From the NCBI GenBank assembly GCA_964035545.1, contig OZ037769.1, positions 604,501 through 668,500 of the forward strand: 64,000 bases of DNA, given 5' to 3'. Positions 47,367 through 59,751 of this stretch are shown in pieces. This DNA is from Bugula neritina (taxonomy: Eukaryota > Bryozoa > Gymnolaemata > Cheilostomatida > Bugulidae). The stretch's first letter is position 1, and every line of letters starts with the position of its first letter. A program made the position numbers and the translations under genes. The notes under the pieces were generated by a model that had not been told where the DNA came from, made no database searches, and was given only the letters and a program-made list of their open reading frames with translations.

Positions 47367-49906
47367 ATGGCAGATAATTTTTTAAAACTTCCAAAACTGA
47401 ACCTGGATATCAGCACATTGCTGCAGCAAGCCACCGTGGAGCAGAGACATCGGCAGCATAACATAAATGTACAACAGGAGCAACTACAGAAGAAACTAGA
47501 GAAATTATATATCCATCATACCAGCCTTGTAAGTGTTGTATACTCTCAGCTAGCTGATATGAAGTTTTCTTGTTTCCTATAAGTGCAGTGATTGATAGCG
47601 ATTTCTCTTTTTCAGATGCACGAAAAGGTTGCCGAAGTAATATCAGTCCATCAATCTGCATATTGTGCAGATTATTATGAAGCCGTGTCGGAACATCACA
47701 AGCAGTAAGTAACTCAAAATCATTACTCCATTTATGTTCCTTGTGCTACACTGATGTATCATGCTGTCAACTGCTCTTGAGAAATATCTGCTGATGTTTT
47801 TGTAGGAAAGGGAACTATAGCAGCAGTATGGCTAGTCATCAGCAACAAGCACCTGACTTGAGTTGTCACCACAAAGATAGTGCTAGTCACCATACTTACT
47901 CTTTTGACACTTCTACACCAGTTTTGACCCAACACGATTTCAATCAATTAGGCCAATTCTCTCTGCACACCAACTTCAAGTCAGAGTATGAAATGCCAAA
48001 CAATCAACACTTTCATTTATCTCCTCAATCTCGGCAACCAGAGCACCTACACCTGATGCCACCTTCTCAACCAGAGCACCTACACCTGTTGCCACCTTCT
48101 CAATCACACAATCACCTGCGAAAGGCACAGGCAAACAATCACCTGCTTATACAGGCACAACCACACAATCACCTGTCTCCTTCTCAACCAAGTAGTCACC
48201 TGCTACAGACACAACCAAACGATCACCTGCTTATACAGACACAACCACACCATCAACTTCTACAGGCACGCTCACACCTACGATCCCATCAGCCACACTA
48301 TCCCACTATAGCTCAATTGCAGCAAGAGAGACCACAACCAACCCTTGAAAAAAGAGCACATGCTGATTACCACCTGAGTGAAAGCAGACAATCTCTGCAG
48401 ACCTCAGCATATGCTCCTTCTCACATCCTACACTCAACTGCCTCAGGTGAGACCCTATTCCAATTTCTCAACTAAACTCTTTCAGGTCAGGAAATTGTGT
48501 GAATGAACTATACTATATTGGAATGGCTTAACTTTTGTAGATGCTAGATTCAACAGCAGCCACATGAGTCTTGGTAACAACGAAGCTCATACCACCAACT
48601 CAGTCCTGGAGAGCAGCGAGAGCAACAAAGTTTTAGCCAGCAACGAAACTTCTGACATCAACGAAACTCCTGACATCAGCGCAGTTTTAAGGAGCTTACT
48701 GTCCACCAGTAACAAAGAAACTCTTGACAATAGTAAAGTGATGAAGATGGACAGAGGAATGCTGCAAGATTCACTGGAAGGTAAGATAGGAGACTGCAAA
48801 TCTGAGTGTACTAGCTGCCCTCTCTTGTTCTTGTGTTGTCTGTGACATAGCAGTTGATCCTCTGTTATTGTATCATGACACAGTCCCTTTTCTCTCTGTC
48901 TTATGTTTCTTCTCTTTTAGATTCACCAAGAGATGGATGGTTTGCACTGGTGAATCCCTTTCTTAAAAAGAAGTCCTGTAATACCGCACCAGATGATAAA
49001 GAAAATCCTGCTTCCCCTAAAATTGCAGTATGTGATAAATGGTTAGCACAGTTAGACCTCTATCCTGAAGCAAGGTTTTCTGACAAGACAGCAGATGAGA
49101 AAGAAAGAACTGCTAACCCTAACATTACAGTAACCAATGTTGCCAGAGACAAACTTCTGGAGTCGAGCAAAAAACCCGATTCTTCTTCTGGGACTAAAAC
49201 CAGCATTGAAGTCCTGCATGACAGCGATGTGTCATGTGACGATGTGTCATGTGACAATGTGTCGTCTGATGATGCTGTTTCCTCGGTGAGTAGAGTTACA
49301 ATCTGCCTTCTTTCTTGAGTAGTGGTTTAGTGTTTGATGGGTTACATTATACATTAGTTGGTGTAGCTAGTTGTTACAGATCTCTTTCTCTTGTAGTCCT
49401 CTGATGGAGAGTCTGAAAGTGAAGATAGTTCAGTATCCACTGCTACTTCACAGCAAGACCCAACAGACGGGGAGGATAGGGAGGACAACTCCTTATCTGA
49501 TGAGAGTGAAGATAGTGCTGCTGCTGCCGGTGTTAGTCCAGAGTACAGAGTAACAGCTTGTGATTCTGACCCTCTGGTATCCACAGATAAGTATGAGGGA
49601 GGAGCTATTGAAGATGAGGGAGGAGCTATTGAAGGTGAGGGAGGAGCTATTGAAGGTGAGGGAGGAGCTATTGAAGGTGAGGGAGGAGCAACTGCAGACA
49701 AAAAGGATAAGGAGGACAACTCCTTATCTAATGAGAGTGAGGATAGTGCTAAAAAGGCTTATAAGACCATAGAGATAAGAACTGCTGGAAATAAGATTTC
49801 CGCCAAAGTATCTCTCTTTAAAAACCTTCCTCATCCTCTTGAAACCTTCAGGGCGAGGAGAGAGTTACTATTGCAGAGCACATTCATTCCCACAACTCCA
49901 AACTAA
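47367..49906 (+). CDS. Paralogue A: coiled-coil, His/Gln-rich, acidic-tailed protein of unknown function
   Basis: Six exons join in phase: 47367-47528, 47616-47704, 47806-48446, 48541-48780, 48921-49285, 49397-49906; 668 residues. A non-coding first exon probably ends at 47020. Residues 1-54 begin MADNFLKLPKLNLDI and have heptad-like Leu/Gln spacing, continued by MHEKVAEVISVHQSAYCADYY in exon 2. Exon 3 is His/Gln/Pro-rich with repeats of HLHLxPPSQ. Exon 5 ends in DVSCDDVSCDNVSSDDAVSS. The last exon is acidic (SSDGESESEDSS, then four EGEGGAIE-type repeats) and ends in STFIPTTPN. Exon number, phases and the 54-codon first exon match paralogue B. Its stop falls where B continues for 17 more residues. 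No family recognised; low complexity suggests a fast-evolving, perhaps nuclear or scaffold protein, but this is inference. Confidence 0.78.
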
Positions 49907-50923
49907 TAGTTTAGAAAAAGTCCTTATGTACCTGATTTTAGGTAAATATGCTAAATATGTCTCAACTAACACTAGAACTATATTATTTATTTATCTCTTT
50001 ATCTCTCTCAAGAAATATGTATATTTCCTGCCAATTATTTTCTATGTAATATTTACTACCATTTATGTAATAAATATGTATTTTATATTAATTTAGTTGT
50101 AAATTCAAAATTCACACAACACTGCTTCAGAAGTATCTCACATGATAGAATTTGCTCATTTAAATTGCTTTTACTTTACATATCTCTCTTTTACAAACTC
50201 ATGTCTGCTATTACTGTATTTCATAACTTATATCATCAATGTAATAAAATACAGTATATGTTGTATTGTATAATCCACATCTACTTTCATCATTTATAAT
50301 CAGAATTGTAAATTACTAGATTTTTTTACTTGATATACTCTAAATCTCGGCATAAATTCAGCTTTGTAGTACATGAATACTTTGTAATAATATCTACACT
50401 GTTTTGATACACTGGAAACTAACTTAATATGCTTACTTAGTATACTGGATGTAACTTGTTTTTATATTATCTATATGTACTAAATATAGTTATTGTTCTT
50501 CTCACGGCAACCAAGTGTATTCTCTGTCAGATTACATAACTGTGGCAAATGCAATAATTAAAAGCACACTAGAACCCACCACAACATAATAATTCCAACA
50601 ATTATTACAATAGTAAATTGATATTGGTCACTGTTACTCCTTATAGTTTTTCTAAATATTTTGTCAAAAGTAACTGGGCTGCTTTTATCTTTAGCTTTTA
50701 CAAACTATAGCTTTGTATATGTTTTGGCTGCTGTATTTTTTTATAAGCTCTCCACTTGCAGGATGTAGAATAGAAAAGGGGGAGTAAATTATTTTGCCTT
50801 CCTATTTGCCATGGAGCATTGTCAAATGTAGGACTTTTCTCAAAATGATAGAAATAATGAAGTGTTTGAATTGTTCGTCATATCAGTATTTTATTATAAT
50901 AATAATTATTCAATTAGCAAAAT

Positions 50924-50960
50924 TAAGATAGAGCAATCCTTTAAGGATTGCTCTATCTTA
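50924..50960. repeat. 37-bp perfect palindrome
   Basis: TAAGATAGAGCAATCCTT, a central T, and the exact reverse complement. One arm (AAGATAGAGCAATCCTTTAA) occurs again at about 51697-51716, so the pair may mark the ends of a decayed element. Confidence 0.9.
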
Positions 50961-52461
50961 GTTTATTACAATCACATTATAATTATAAACTATAATCTAA
51001 TGTGTATGCAAACAATTGTGACTTTGCAAAGGGATATATGCCTAGAAAACAGCTTTTCAAAATTCCAATTTTGAGGGAGGTAAAATTTTCAGCCATGAAA
51101 AAGAATAGCCTAATACATGACGTGTGAACGCCAGCAACTATGCTGCACGTGCTAACTATAACGCTAGTATTCAAGGTTGCTGGGCACAACATCAACCAAT
51201 TACGCTCAAGCAGTGACAGTGCGCTATATAGGTCAGCTTTGGTGTGCCCGTAATATTGCACGATCTGACTTAGTTTAGATCGATCGCAAGCATTCATCCT
51301 AAAGAATGCATGCTTTTGCAAGGCTTTTTTCTAATGTTTACAAGCAAAATATAGCCTAATGTTTTCACATACATGTTATTTAAAATGTCAAAAAACTATA
51401 GATTGAGATAATTCACATTTGCACTTCTATAAATATACAAATTGCAAGCTAAAAGATTACATCTCACAGTCATATTTCTATAGTTATTCATTTGTATAGT
51501 CACGTGACCAGCAGGAATGCTGGCGCTGTTACGTCACACTTCCCAGCTCATTTCAAAATCGGCGTTTTGGCTGTTACCAATCTACACCCTCAACTTCAAC
51601 TAACTTTTTCTACCTTTGGTCAAATGCTTTTTGTCAATGCATGCTTAGAAAAACACAATATTATATGTGTTTGACCTAAATGGCCATTTATTAGACAAGA
51701 TAGAGCAATCCTTTAAGGCTGCTTCTCGAATATTGTGGTGGTTCGTGGAACTACCAGCAGCACAACATGTGGGGTCGCGTAATTGACCCGGAACAATGGC
51801 TATCCAATTAGCGTAGTTGATAGTTAGCAGCAATTATAGTTTCCCCGCTGTTAACTCAGTCGAAGCTAGAGTGTGAAATAGATTAGATGTGTAACTTGTT
51901 TGGAAATAATGTATCGTTTTTATAATGTATAATTGTGTGTAAAATATACTCGTTCACTCGACTTATCCTGGTGCAGTTCTATAGTAAATAAATAGACTCT
52001 CTGGATAGCACATCAACCCTAAATCTGAAAAACATAACAATATGAATATTGTAACGCGCTAGGAAATGCTCCAGAAAGTGCCATTATCTCAGTATGTTGC
52101 AATATTTGTTTTTAATCAATTTTTTAACTATATAAAACAATGTTCAACATATTATAGTTAGAAAACATGCAATAAATTGACATCCATTAACTTTACTTTT
52201 GTTGCGCGGAGGAACAAATAACATACGATTACTTATATAAGTTGACAACCGCTTTTAGCGAGCATTATTTGTTAAGAAGTTTCGGTTTGTCGAATGATCA
52301 GCTGCTGTAATCTAAACATCAATCGCACACTACTAAATCTTTCTCCTTCAGACTTAACATCAAAGTCTCTTCGAGTAATTTAACTGACGTATTTTAACCA
52401 AAGGTCTTTGGTAATTTCCAAGTTTAGGCATTTAACTGATACATGTGGTAAATTCAATGCA

Positions 52462-52534
52462 ATATCCAAACTCATACTGATACTCATACTCATACTATCA
52501 CTATGAGTATGAGTATCAGTATGAGTTTGGATAT
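52462..52534. repeat. Perfect 33-bp inverted repeat, 7-base loop
   Basis: The arm 52462-52494 (starting ATATCCAAACTCATACTG) is exactly reverse-complementary to 52502-52534, with loop CTATCAC. It sits in tactcata-type simple sequence in the presumed 5'-UTR intron of paralogue B. Confidence 0.95.
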
Positions 52535-53898
52535 GAGTCATAGTCATAGTGAATCATAGTCATACTCATACTGATAGTGATAGTGATACTTATTATCATA
52601 CTCATACTAACAGTGATAGACGTTGAATTTGATGGTAATCATCATTATGAATCATGATTATCATAGTATTGTACTAATTCAATTTTAGTTAATATTAGTT
52701 TAGTATTACTATTAGTATTAGTATTACTTACTCTTACTCTTAGTATTACTATTAGTATTACTATTACTATTAGTAAGTGTGACCAGTCTTAGTATTAGTA
52801 TTACTATTACATTTACTATTAGTATTACTAATAGTAATAGTATGACTATTACTTATTAGTATTACTATTAGTATTAGTAGTATTCTATAACCAGTACTAG
52901 TATTAGTATAAGTATTACTTTCAGTTAATGTTATATTAATAATAATATTATTATTCATTTATTCACTTTTAATATAGTTCAATATTATAACTGAAAGTAT
53001 AACTATGCTAATTGTAAATTTATTTATTTCTATGGTTATTGATAGTTTAGTATTGACATGCTCATACTTATACAGTTATAGTTATAGTTATATTCAATGT
53101 CATGGTGATACTGATAGTCATAGCGCATAGGCCATAGTCATAGTGTAATAATAATAAAATTGTTATTATTGATATAATAAGAATATCAATAGTAATACTA
53201 ATAGTAATTGTAAGTGTAACACTAATAGTAATAGTGACTTCCAGTATTACTAATAATAAGTATAACTATAATCATAAAACAAATACTAACAGTGATAAAA
53301 ATTATAATATTTGGTAATATTAGTTATAATTTTAAATCTATTTTAGAACTAACTGATAAATTTAATTATATAACTCTAGGACTAGTGATTATTATTTTTA
53401 GTAAAATGGTTTTAGTTTAACTATAGGATTGCATTCTGTTTTTTTAACTTTATTTAAATTTCAACTATTATAATAATAATTATGACTTAGGCTTATGGTT
53501 GTGGTAGTCATAATTATTGTAATAATAATACTAAAAGTACTAATACTAAGAGTAATATTAATTTTATTTTCATATAACTATAATTGAGTATAACTTCATA
53601 TTCAGTTGACCCCATGGCATCGCCCTTTACTATAAGTATTACATAGAAAGTTAATTTTTGTTATTATAATTGCTTTTATTTTGATTTTAGCTATCAATAT
53701 AATTAATAATTATCATACCCATATTATTGCGAGTGTTCTCATATGGCTACCTTCTAGTAGTGAATGATAGTGCAACTGTAAGTTTCAGAATCTAAGTGAA
53801 AGCTATTGAAAAAATAACAGTCTAACATGTCTAATATTTTATAGTATTATATGTTGTTGCCTTGTTTCAGCACTAGAAGGAAGAAACTTGGGTTGAAA

Positions 53899-55726
53899 AT
53901 GGCGGCAGATAAATTCTTTCCAGATGATGCATTCAACTTGCCACGGCTCAACATCGATGCCTTGCAACGACAAGTAGCAGCCGACAGCGCGCAGCATCAA
54001 CGTCAAGTTGATGATTTACAGCAGCAACTGAGGGAGTTGCATGTAAAACACACTACCCTAGTAAGTGAATTATATTCCCAAGTCCCGGGAGAGTAGTTGA
54101 TAGAGTTATCTTGCTTATCCCCTATCAGTGCAGTGATTGACAGTAATTTCTACTTTCTTTCAGATGCACGAAGAAGTTTCTAACATAGTATCAAGGCACC
54201 AAGCTGCCTACTACGCCGAGTTTCATCAAACAGTTTCAGACCATTACCTGAGAAATTTCGAGCGGTAAGTAACTCCAAACCTTTGCTCAATCATGTATGA
54301 CATCACAGTGTCCACTGCTCAATCATGTATGACATCACAGTATCCACTTCTCAATCATGTATGACATCACAGTATCCACTTCTCAATCATGTATGACATC
54401 ACAGTGTTCTCTGCTCAATCATGTATGACATCACAGTGTCCACTGCTCAATCATGTATGACATCACAGTGTCCACTGCTCTTGAGTGACAACTTTTGGTG
54501 TCTTGTAGGGAGGTAAGCAATGCCAACACACAGACTCATCACATATCTCATCAGCCACACTGCTCCACGCCAGACCGGCCACGCCCCACGTCTCAAGTCT
54601 CAAGAAGTCATCCACCTTCTAGCAGCAGTGAAGTTGTAGTCAGCAACTTGGCGCCTAGCAGCAGTGTAATGCAGGCTGTAGCAGTAGACAGAATGTTGTT
54701 ACGAGACGCGCTCACAGGTTCTGACTCTGAGATAGGAGATGATGTTAGTCTGGGTTAGTCAGCTGCCTTCTTGTAGTGTTGTTAAGTTGTGCATCCTGCT
54801 GGCTCTCTGCTATTGTGTTGTGGTACAGACAACTCTCTATCACATGTCGTATGTTTCTCCTCTTTTAGATGACCTTAGCTCTGATAGCTGCGATGAGTTG
54901 TCAGTGCGGGCTGGCTCCTTTCTTGATGGCAGGTCATGTGACGATGTATCACGTGACGATGTGTCATGTGACGGTGCTGTTTCCTCGGTGAGTAGAGTCA
55001 CAATCTGCTTTTTCTCTTTAGATTTGTGCCTTTAGTCATGGTTTAGTGTTTATGGGTTACATTATACATTAGTTGGTGTAGCTAGTTGTTACAAATCTCT
55101 TTCTCTTGTAGTCCTCTGATGGAGAGTCTGAAAGTGAAGATAGTTCAGTATCCACTGCTACTTCACAGCAAGACCCAACAGACGGGGAGGATAGGGAGGA
55201 CAACTCCTTATCTGAGAGTGAGGATAGTGCTGCTGCTGCTGCCGGTGTTAGTCCAGAGTACAGAGTAACAGCTTGTGATTCTGACCCTCTGGTATCCACA
55301 GATAAGTATGAGGAAAGGGCTTCTGGTGATGAGGGAGGAGCTATTGAAGATGAGGGAGGAGCTATTGAAGATGAGGGAGGAGCAACTGGAGATGAGGGAG
55401 GAGCTAATGGTGATGAGGGAGGAGCTAATGGTGATGAGAGAAAAGATAAGGGAGGAGCTTCTGGATATAAAGGAGGAGCTACTGGAAGCAAATTTGATAT
55501 TGTAGTCTTCATATCTGACTTACTGGACAATAAAGTTCCTTATCCCTTTTTCAAAACAGAGTCTCACACGATTAGAAGCCTTCCCTCTACTCTTTTCTCT
55601 AAGGCTGAGTACTACTATACGCCCAATCAATATGTCCCAGTACCAAGCACATACATTCCCACAACTCCAAACTACGAGTTTAGAGAAAATTCTTATGTAC
55701 CTGAATTTGCTCGTTCCGATAATTAA
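53899..55726 (+). CDS. Paralogue B: coiled-coil, acidic protein of unknown function
   Basis: Five exons join in phase: 53899-54060, 54164-54264, 54509-54753, 54869-54987, 55112-55726; 413 residues. The first exon is 54 codons as in paralogue A, starting MAADKFFPDDAFNLPRLNI and passing into a Gln/Leu heptad region (QRQVDDLQQQLRELHVKHTTL), then MHEEVSNIVSRHQAAYYAEF. The His-rich middle of A is mostly missing. Exon 4 ends CDDVSRDDVSCDGAVSS. The last exon is nearly identical to that of A through SSDGESESEDSS and ACDSDPLVSTDKYE, has six EGGAxxD-type repeats, and then a unique Tyr/Pro-rich end (YYYTPNQYVPVPSTYIPTTPNYEF...). A CACTAG acceptor at about 53869 precedes the ATG, as in A. Function unknown; the shared scaffold with A is what supports both models. 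Confidence 0.78.
54283..54480. repeat. 32-bp tandem repeat in intron 2 of paralogue B (about 6 copies)
   Basis: The unit includes tcaatcatgtatgacatcac and runs most of the way from donor to acceptor. Paralogue A has only one related copy at the same place, so the expansion followed the gene duplication. Each unit has ATCACAG, an acceptor-like string. Confidence 0.9.
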
Positions 55727-56339
55727 CAAAAGTGCTAAATATGTCTCAGCTAACACTACTACTACTCGACTATATTTTTCTACTTGTTTCCTTTACTTAT
55801 TACTTCATGAGCATGTATATTTTTTCATTTTCTTTCCCATGTGTTATTTACTATCTATTTTGAAATACATAATATATATATTTTATATTCCAATTTAGTT
55901 GTGAATCCAAAATTCACATAATACTGTAAGCTAAGAATATCTCATTTTTCTTTTATATCACAATATTGATGGTTGTGAATAAATAAATTGTATATAATAA
56001 TATGAGACACGTATAATATTATAAAGATAGTAATTATGAAACAAACCATGTGTGTGAATTCGGGGTTGTTTTCTTTTTATTTAAGGGCGCAGGGATATTA
56101 TTTCGACACAATAATTATATAATCGTTATCACTGAATTCCGGTGTATAATATTATATGACGAGAAAAGCACTTATATCTAGCGAATACGTTTTTTCTTGT
56201 TATAATCCCCAAACTGTATCCGTTTCAGTTCGGTTTACATAATTTACATCACACTTGTCAGTTTGAGTTACATTAGTCAGTTTGTTATCGAGTTTACACG
56301 AGTAATCTGCTGTATCTTCAGAGTGACTTCATTGTGAAA
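55727..56339. other. Intergenic region between paralogue B and DNAJC28
   Basis: It holds the 3' UTR of B (GAATAAATAAA near 55977) and the promoter and 5' UTR of DNAJC28. No other feature is seen. Confidence 0.55.
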
Positions 56340-59300
56340 ATGCCAAGTTGGAGGTTGATGAAACTAGATAAAGTGTGGGAGCTGACTGCATGCTCTACCA
56401 GCCTTCATTTTTTAAGGAGAACTTTATTTATATTAGATCCTCTAGCTTGTATTAGAGATACTAGTAGTAGTAGTAGTAGTAGTAGTCGTAGTTTTCACAC
56501 TAACAGGATATGCAGTTCATTCGCTGACAATCCTACAACCTCAGAGAATCGTCCAAACAGTCATAGACTGAAAATAAAGATTTCAAAATCAGAAGAGCGT
56601 GAAGTTCAGCGAAGTTTAGCAGTTTTAGAGTTAAAGATGAGCATCAATGACTGCACAACAAGCATGGTTCGCAGTAGATATTTAGCTTTGGTCAAGCAAT
56701 ATCATCCTGATTCCACCTCATCACTAACTAGTGAGAGTACAAGTAAATTCTTAGACATCCAAAAAGCTTATCACCATCTCACGGTAGGTTTACTACAACA
56801 ACAAAGTGGCCAGCAAATATTCTAGTTAGGTATAAATATTATTTTCATATCTAAACATCATACACTTCATATTCTACTGTATCAAAATTGTATTTTGTTA
56901 AGAAATGTGCCTTAGAGTTGCTATTTATTCACTGCCAGTTTTCACACTAACTCATGGTCCAAATTGTTAATGTAATCTTTCTATGGTGTAAGTTAAAGCT
57001 GAATATGTGTTCAAAATAATATTTAGTAAAACTCTTTCTTTCTTGGGTAGAAATTTTATTCTAAACACGAAGAGAGTATGACGAGGGAAGACAACCTCAA
57101 AGAGCTGACTGAACGAGAAGATAATCCCCACATCTCACCACAACACCGGCAATATCTGAGTATGCAAGGCGTACGTCTGCTTGTCTGTTTCCTGTGCAGC
57201 TGACTCAGTGTAGCATGTGCTCCAAGATAATGTGGCTTCAACTGACTAGTATTTACTTCTGTGGTTTATCTCTAGTCTCTCAGTCTATGCCAGTTCTACC
57301 CCAACAAAAGCTAACACTTGTCTCTTTAGTAATATTGTTTTTGCTGCCCGTGACATCTATTTCCTGTTAGAATGTCCCGCTCTCTGACTAAGGCTAGACT
57401 GTGGTCTCACAGCTGGTATTACTTCAGGTTGGTTACGGCACCCCGTCACAGAGGAGGAAGCAGTATGACAGCTGGAGAGCCGACAAGGCGTCTGAGAGAG
57501 TGTTTCAGTTCCGTAAAGACGGCATGTTGAGAGATCCTGACAGCAAGGAGGTGGTGCGCAAGGAGGATGAGAGCGGGTTCACTCGGAAGATACGGACCAG
57601 GTGGTGCCATGTCTCTACTACTCTGTTATACTGCACTGTTATACTACTCACTGTTATACTACTCTGTTATAATATTCACTGTTATACTACTCACTGTTAT
57701 ACTATTCACTGTTATACTATACTCTGTTATACTACTCACTGTTATACTACTCTGTTATACTACTACTCTGTTATACTATTCTGTTATACTAGTCACTGTT
57801 ATACTACTCACTGTTATACTATTCACTGTTATACTACTCACTGTTATACTACTCGCTGTTATACTATTCACTGTTATACTACTCACTGTTATACTACTCT
57901 GTTATACTATTCACTGTTATACTACTCACTGTTTCACTATTCACTGTTATACTATTCACTGTTATACTACTCACTGTTATACTACTCACTGTTATACTAT
58001 TCACTGTTATACTACTCTGTTATACTATTCACTGTTATACTATTCACTGTTATACTACTCTGTTATACTATTCACTGTTATACTATTCACTGTTATACTA
58101 CTCACTGTTATACTACTCACTGTTATACTATTCACTGTTATACTACTCTGTTATACTATTCACTGTTATACTATTCACTGTTATACTATTCACTGTTATA
58201 CTATTCACTGTTATACTACTCACTGTTATACTACTCGCTGTTATATTATTCACTGTTATACTACTCACTGTTATACTACTCACTGTTATACTATACACTG
58301 TTATACTATTCACTGTTATACTATTCACTATTATACCAGGATATTGTATTATTATGTTATATTATGTTAATATATTATATTTAATTGTTACACTATACTA
58401 CATTTGTATAGCCTAGCACATGCTCTTACATTTTATATTAAGTTATGGTGTTGTATTTTATTACTGTAAAGTAATGTGTATTATATTATAGTTCGTATTA
58501 CATTGCATACCAGTAGAATATTTTTATAATATAAAGTAATGTGTATTCTATTATAGTTTGTAATATATTATATAACATTAAAATATATTTATATTATAAA
58601 GTAATGTATATTATATTATAATTTCAGCAACTTTCTCCTGAGGTTAGCTGATGACATGATAAAGGAGTCGATGGCCAGAGGAGACTTTGATAACCTGCCA
58701 GGTATAGTGACACTAGTATACTCTGTGTGTAGGACTCTAACTCATGCTCCATGCTCCGCAGTGGGAGGAGACTATAAACTCATTCTACAGTAGGCCAAAT
58801 CTCTAGCTGTCATATGATTGTGAGATGACAACTCCAAACTAACTTATGCATTAGAATACTTAGTGTAAAACTATACGTTAGTTTGCTCACATCAAGTAAT
58901 TGCTTAGAGTTATCTTCTCCCTTAGTATTGACCAATTTCTATAGACAGTAGTCTAGTTAACTGTGCTCAGGCTATTTCCTGTGACCTCTGACCTCTTGTG
59001 CTGACAGGCAAAGGTCAGCCCCTGAAGAGTTCATCTGACCACAACCCCTACGTAGACAGTCACACTCATAGACTTAACAATGTGCTCATCAACAACGGGT
59101 ACGCCCCGCAGTGGATGACTTTGGAGACAGAAATCAGGTTATTATAAGAAGTTGTCTTTTCTCTTCAAGTATAATAATATTGTGACCTGCTTCTCATGCA
59201 TTTCTTAGAGTTTTGGCTGGTATGGGATTGTCTTCCCTTTTTTACTCTTTAAACATGTTTTAAAAGTATATAATTTGGCTGCTGTAAAATTTCAGTTCTT

Positions 59301-59751
59301 CATACTTCTGATCTGTAAGTTATTTTAATATTTAAATGTCTGGCAGCGCTAAATGCATAGCGTTTCTGCTGCCGGGTGACTCTGCTGTCATGTAATTACT
59401 CTCTGCTGTCCTTTCCCTTCCATATTCACTTCCTTCTATTAGTCGTTTACTCTGAATGCTTTTAGAACGACGTACCAAAAGTTGTCCTCTAATTTGAAGT
59501 TGTCCCATGCTGCGCTTTCTACCGAAGACTCTCGGAAGCTCTGGTCCCTGGAGGTAGTAAAGTTCAGGAAAGCTATAAAGGAGTTGAATAAGAAAGTTGA
59601 TACGTTGAATATGCTGGCCCCGTCCCTCGCCATACAAATGGTTCACTATAATGCCGAGCTAGCAATCTCAAAGGTCACCCAAAGGTCAACCAGCTCCACA
59701 GAACACCATGATGGTAACACTGACGTTACCAAAACTTCTAATTCTACTTAG
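56340..59751 (+). CDS. DNAJC28: DnaJ homologue subfamily C member 28 (J domain plus DUF1992)
   Basis: Six exons join in phase: 56340-56783, 57051-57170, 57428-57600, 58628-58701, 59008-59137, 59466-59751; 408 residues, near the mammalian 388. The N-terminus is basic and Ser-rich (a run of eight Ser from AGT repeats), suitable for a mitochondrial presequence. A J domain follows with HPD at residues 122-124 intact (LVKQYHPDS) and DIQKAYHHL. The diagnostic part is the DUF1992 block: HRQYLSMQGVGYGTPSQRRK, DDMIKESMARGDFDNLPGKG, QPLK, NNVLINNGYAPQWM. The C-terminal helix ELNKKVDTLNMLAPSL also fits the family. In other species it is an Hsp70 co-chaperone-like protein with proposed Golgi/COG or mitochondrial roles; the function is not firmly known. 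A poly(A) signal is at 59980. Intron 3 carries a long array that starts at the donor. Confidence 0.96.
57612..58337. repeat. 15-bp minisatellite in DNAJC28 intron 3 (about 48 copies)
   Basis: The unit actattcactgttat (with actactcactgttat and shorter variants) starts about 12 bases after the donor at 57601 and fills most of the intron. It gives long open frames on both strands that are not genes. Confidence 0.95.

Larger units (their letters stand above)
49907..53898. other. Region between paralogues A and B
   Basis: It contains the 3' UTR of A, a 37-bp perfect palindrome (50924-50960), and AT-rich sequence without supported exons. From about 52250 to 52370 it resembles the promoter and first-exon region of paralogue A (CATCAATCGCACACTACTAAATC against CTTCAACCGCATTTCACTAAAGC). 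From about 52470 to 53590 there is cryptically simple DNA (tactcatactgata, tattagtatta) inside the presumed 5'-UTR intron of B. Confidence 0.5.

Noticed and set aside
49354..49719. 121-codon minus-strand Ser/Pro-rich open frame
   Set aside because: It is antisense to the acidic last exon of paralogue A; the same shadow appears over paralogue B because both share that exon.
57401..58384. Long Tyr/Cys/His open frames after DNAJC28 exon 3
   Set aside because: Translation of the 15-bp intronic array; conserved DUF1992 coding resumes at 58628 in phase.
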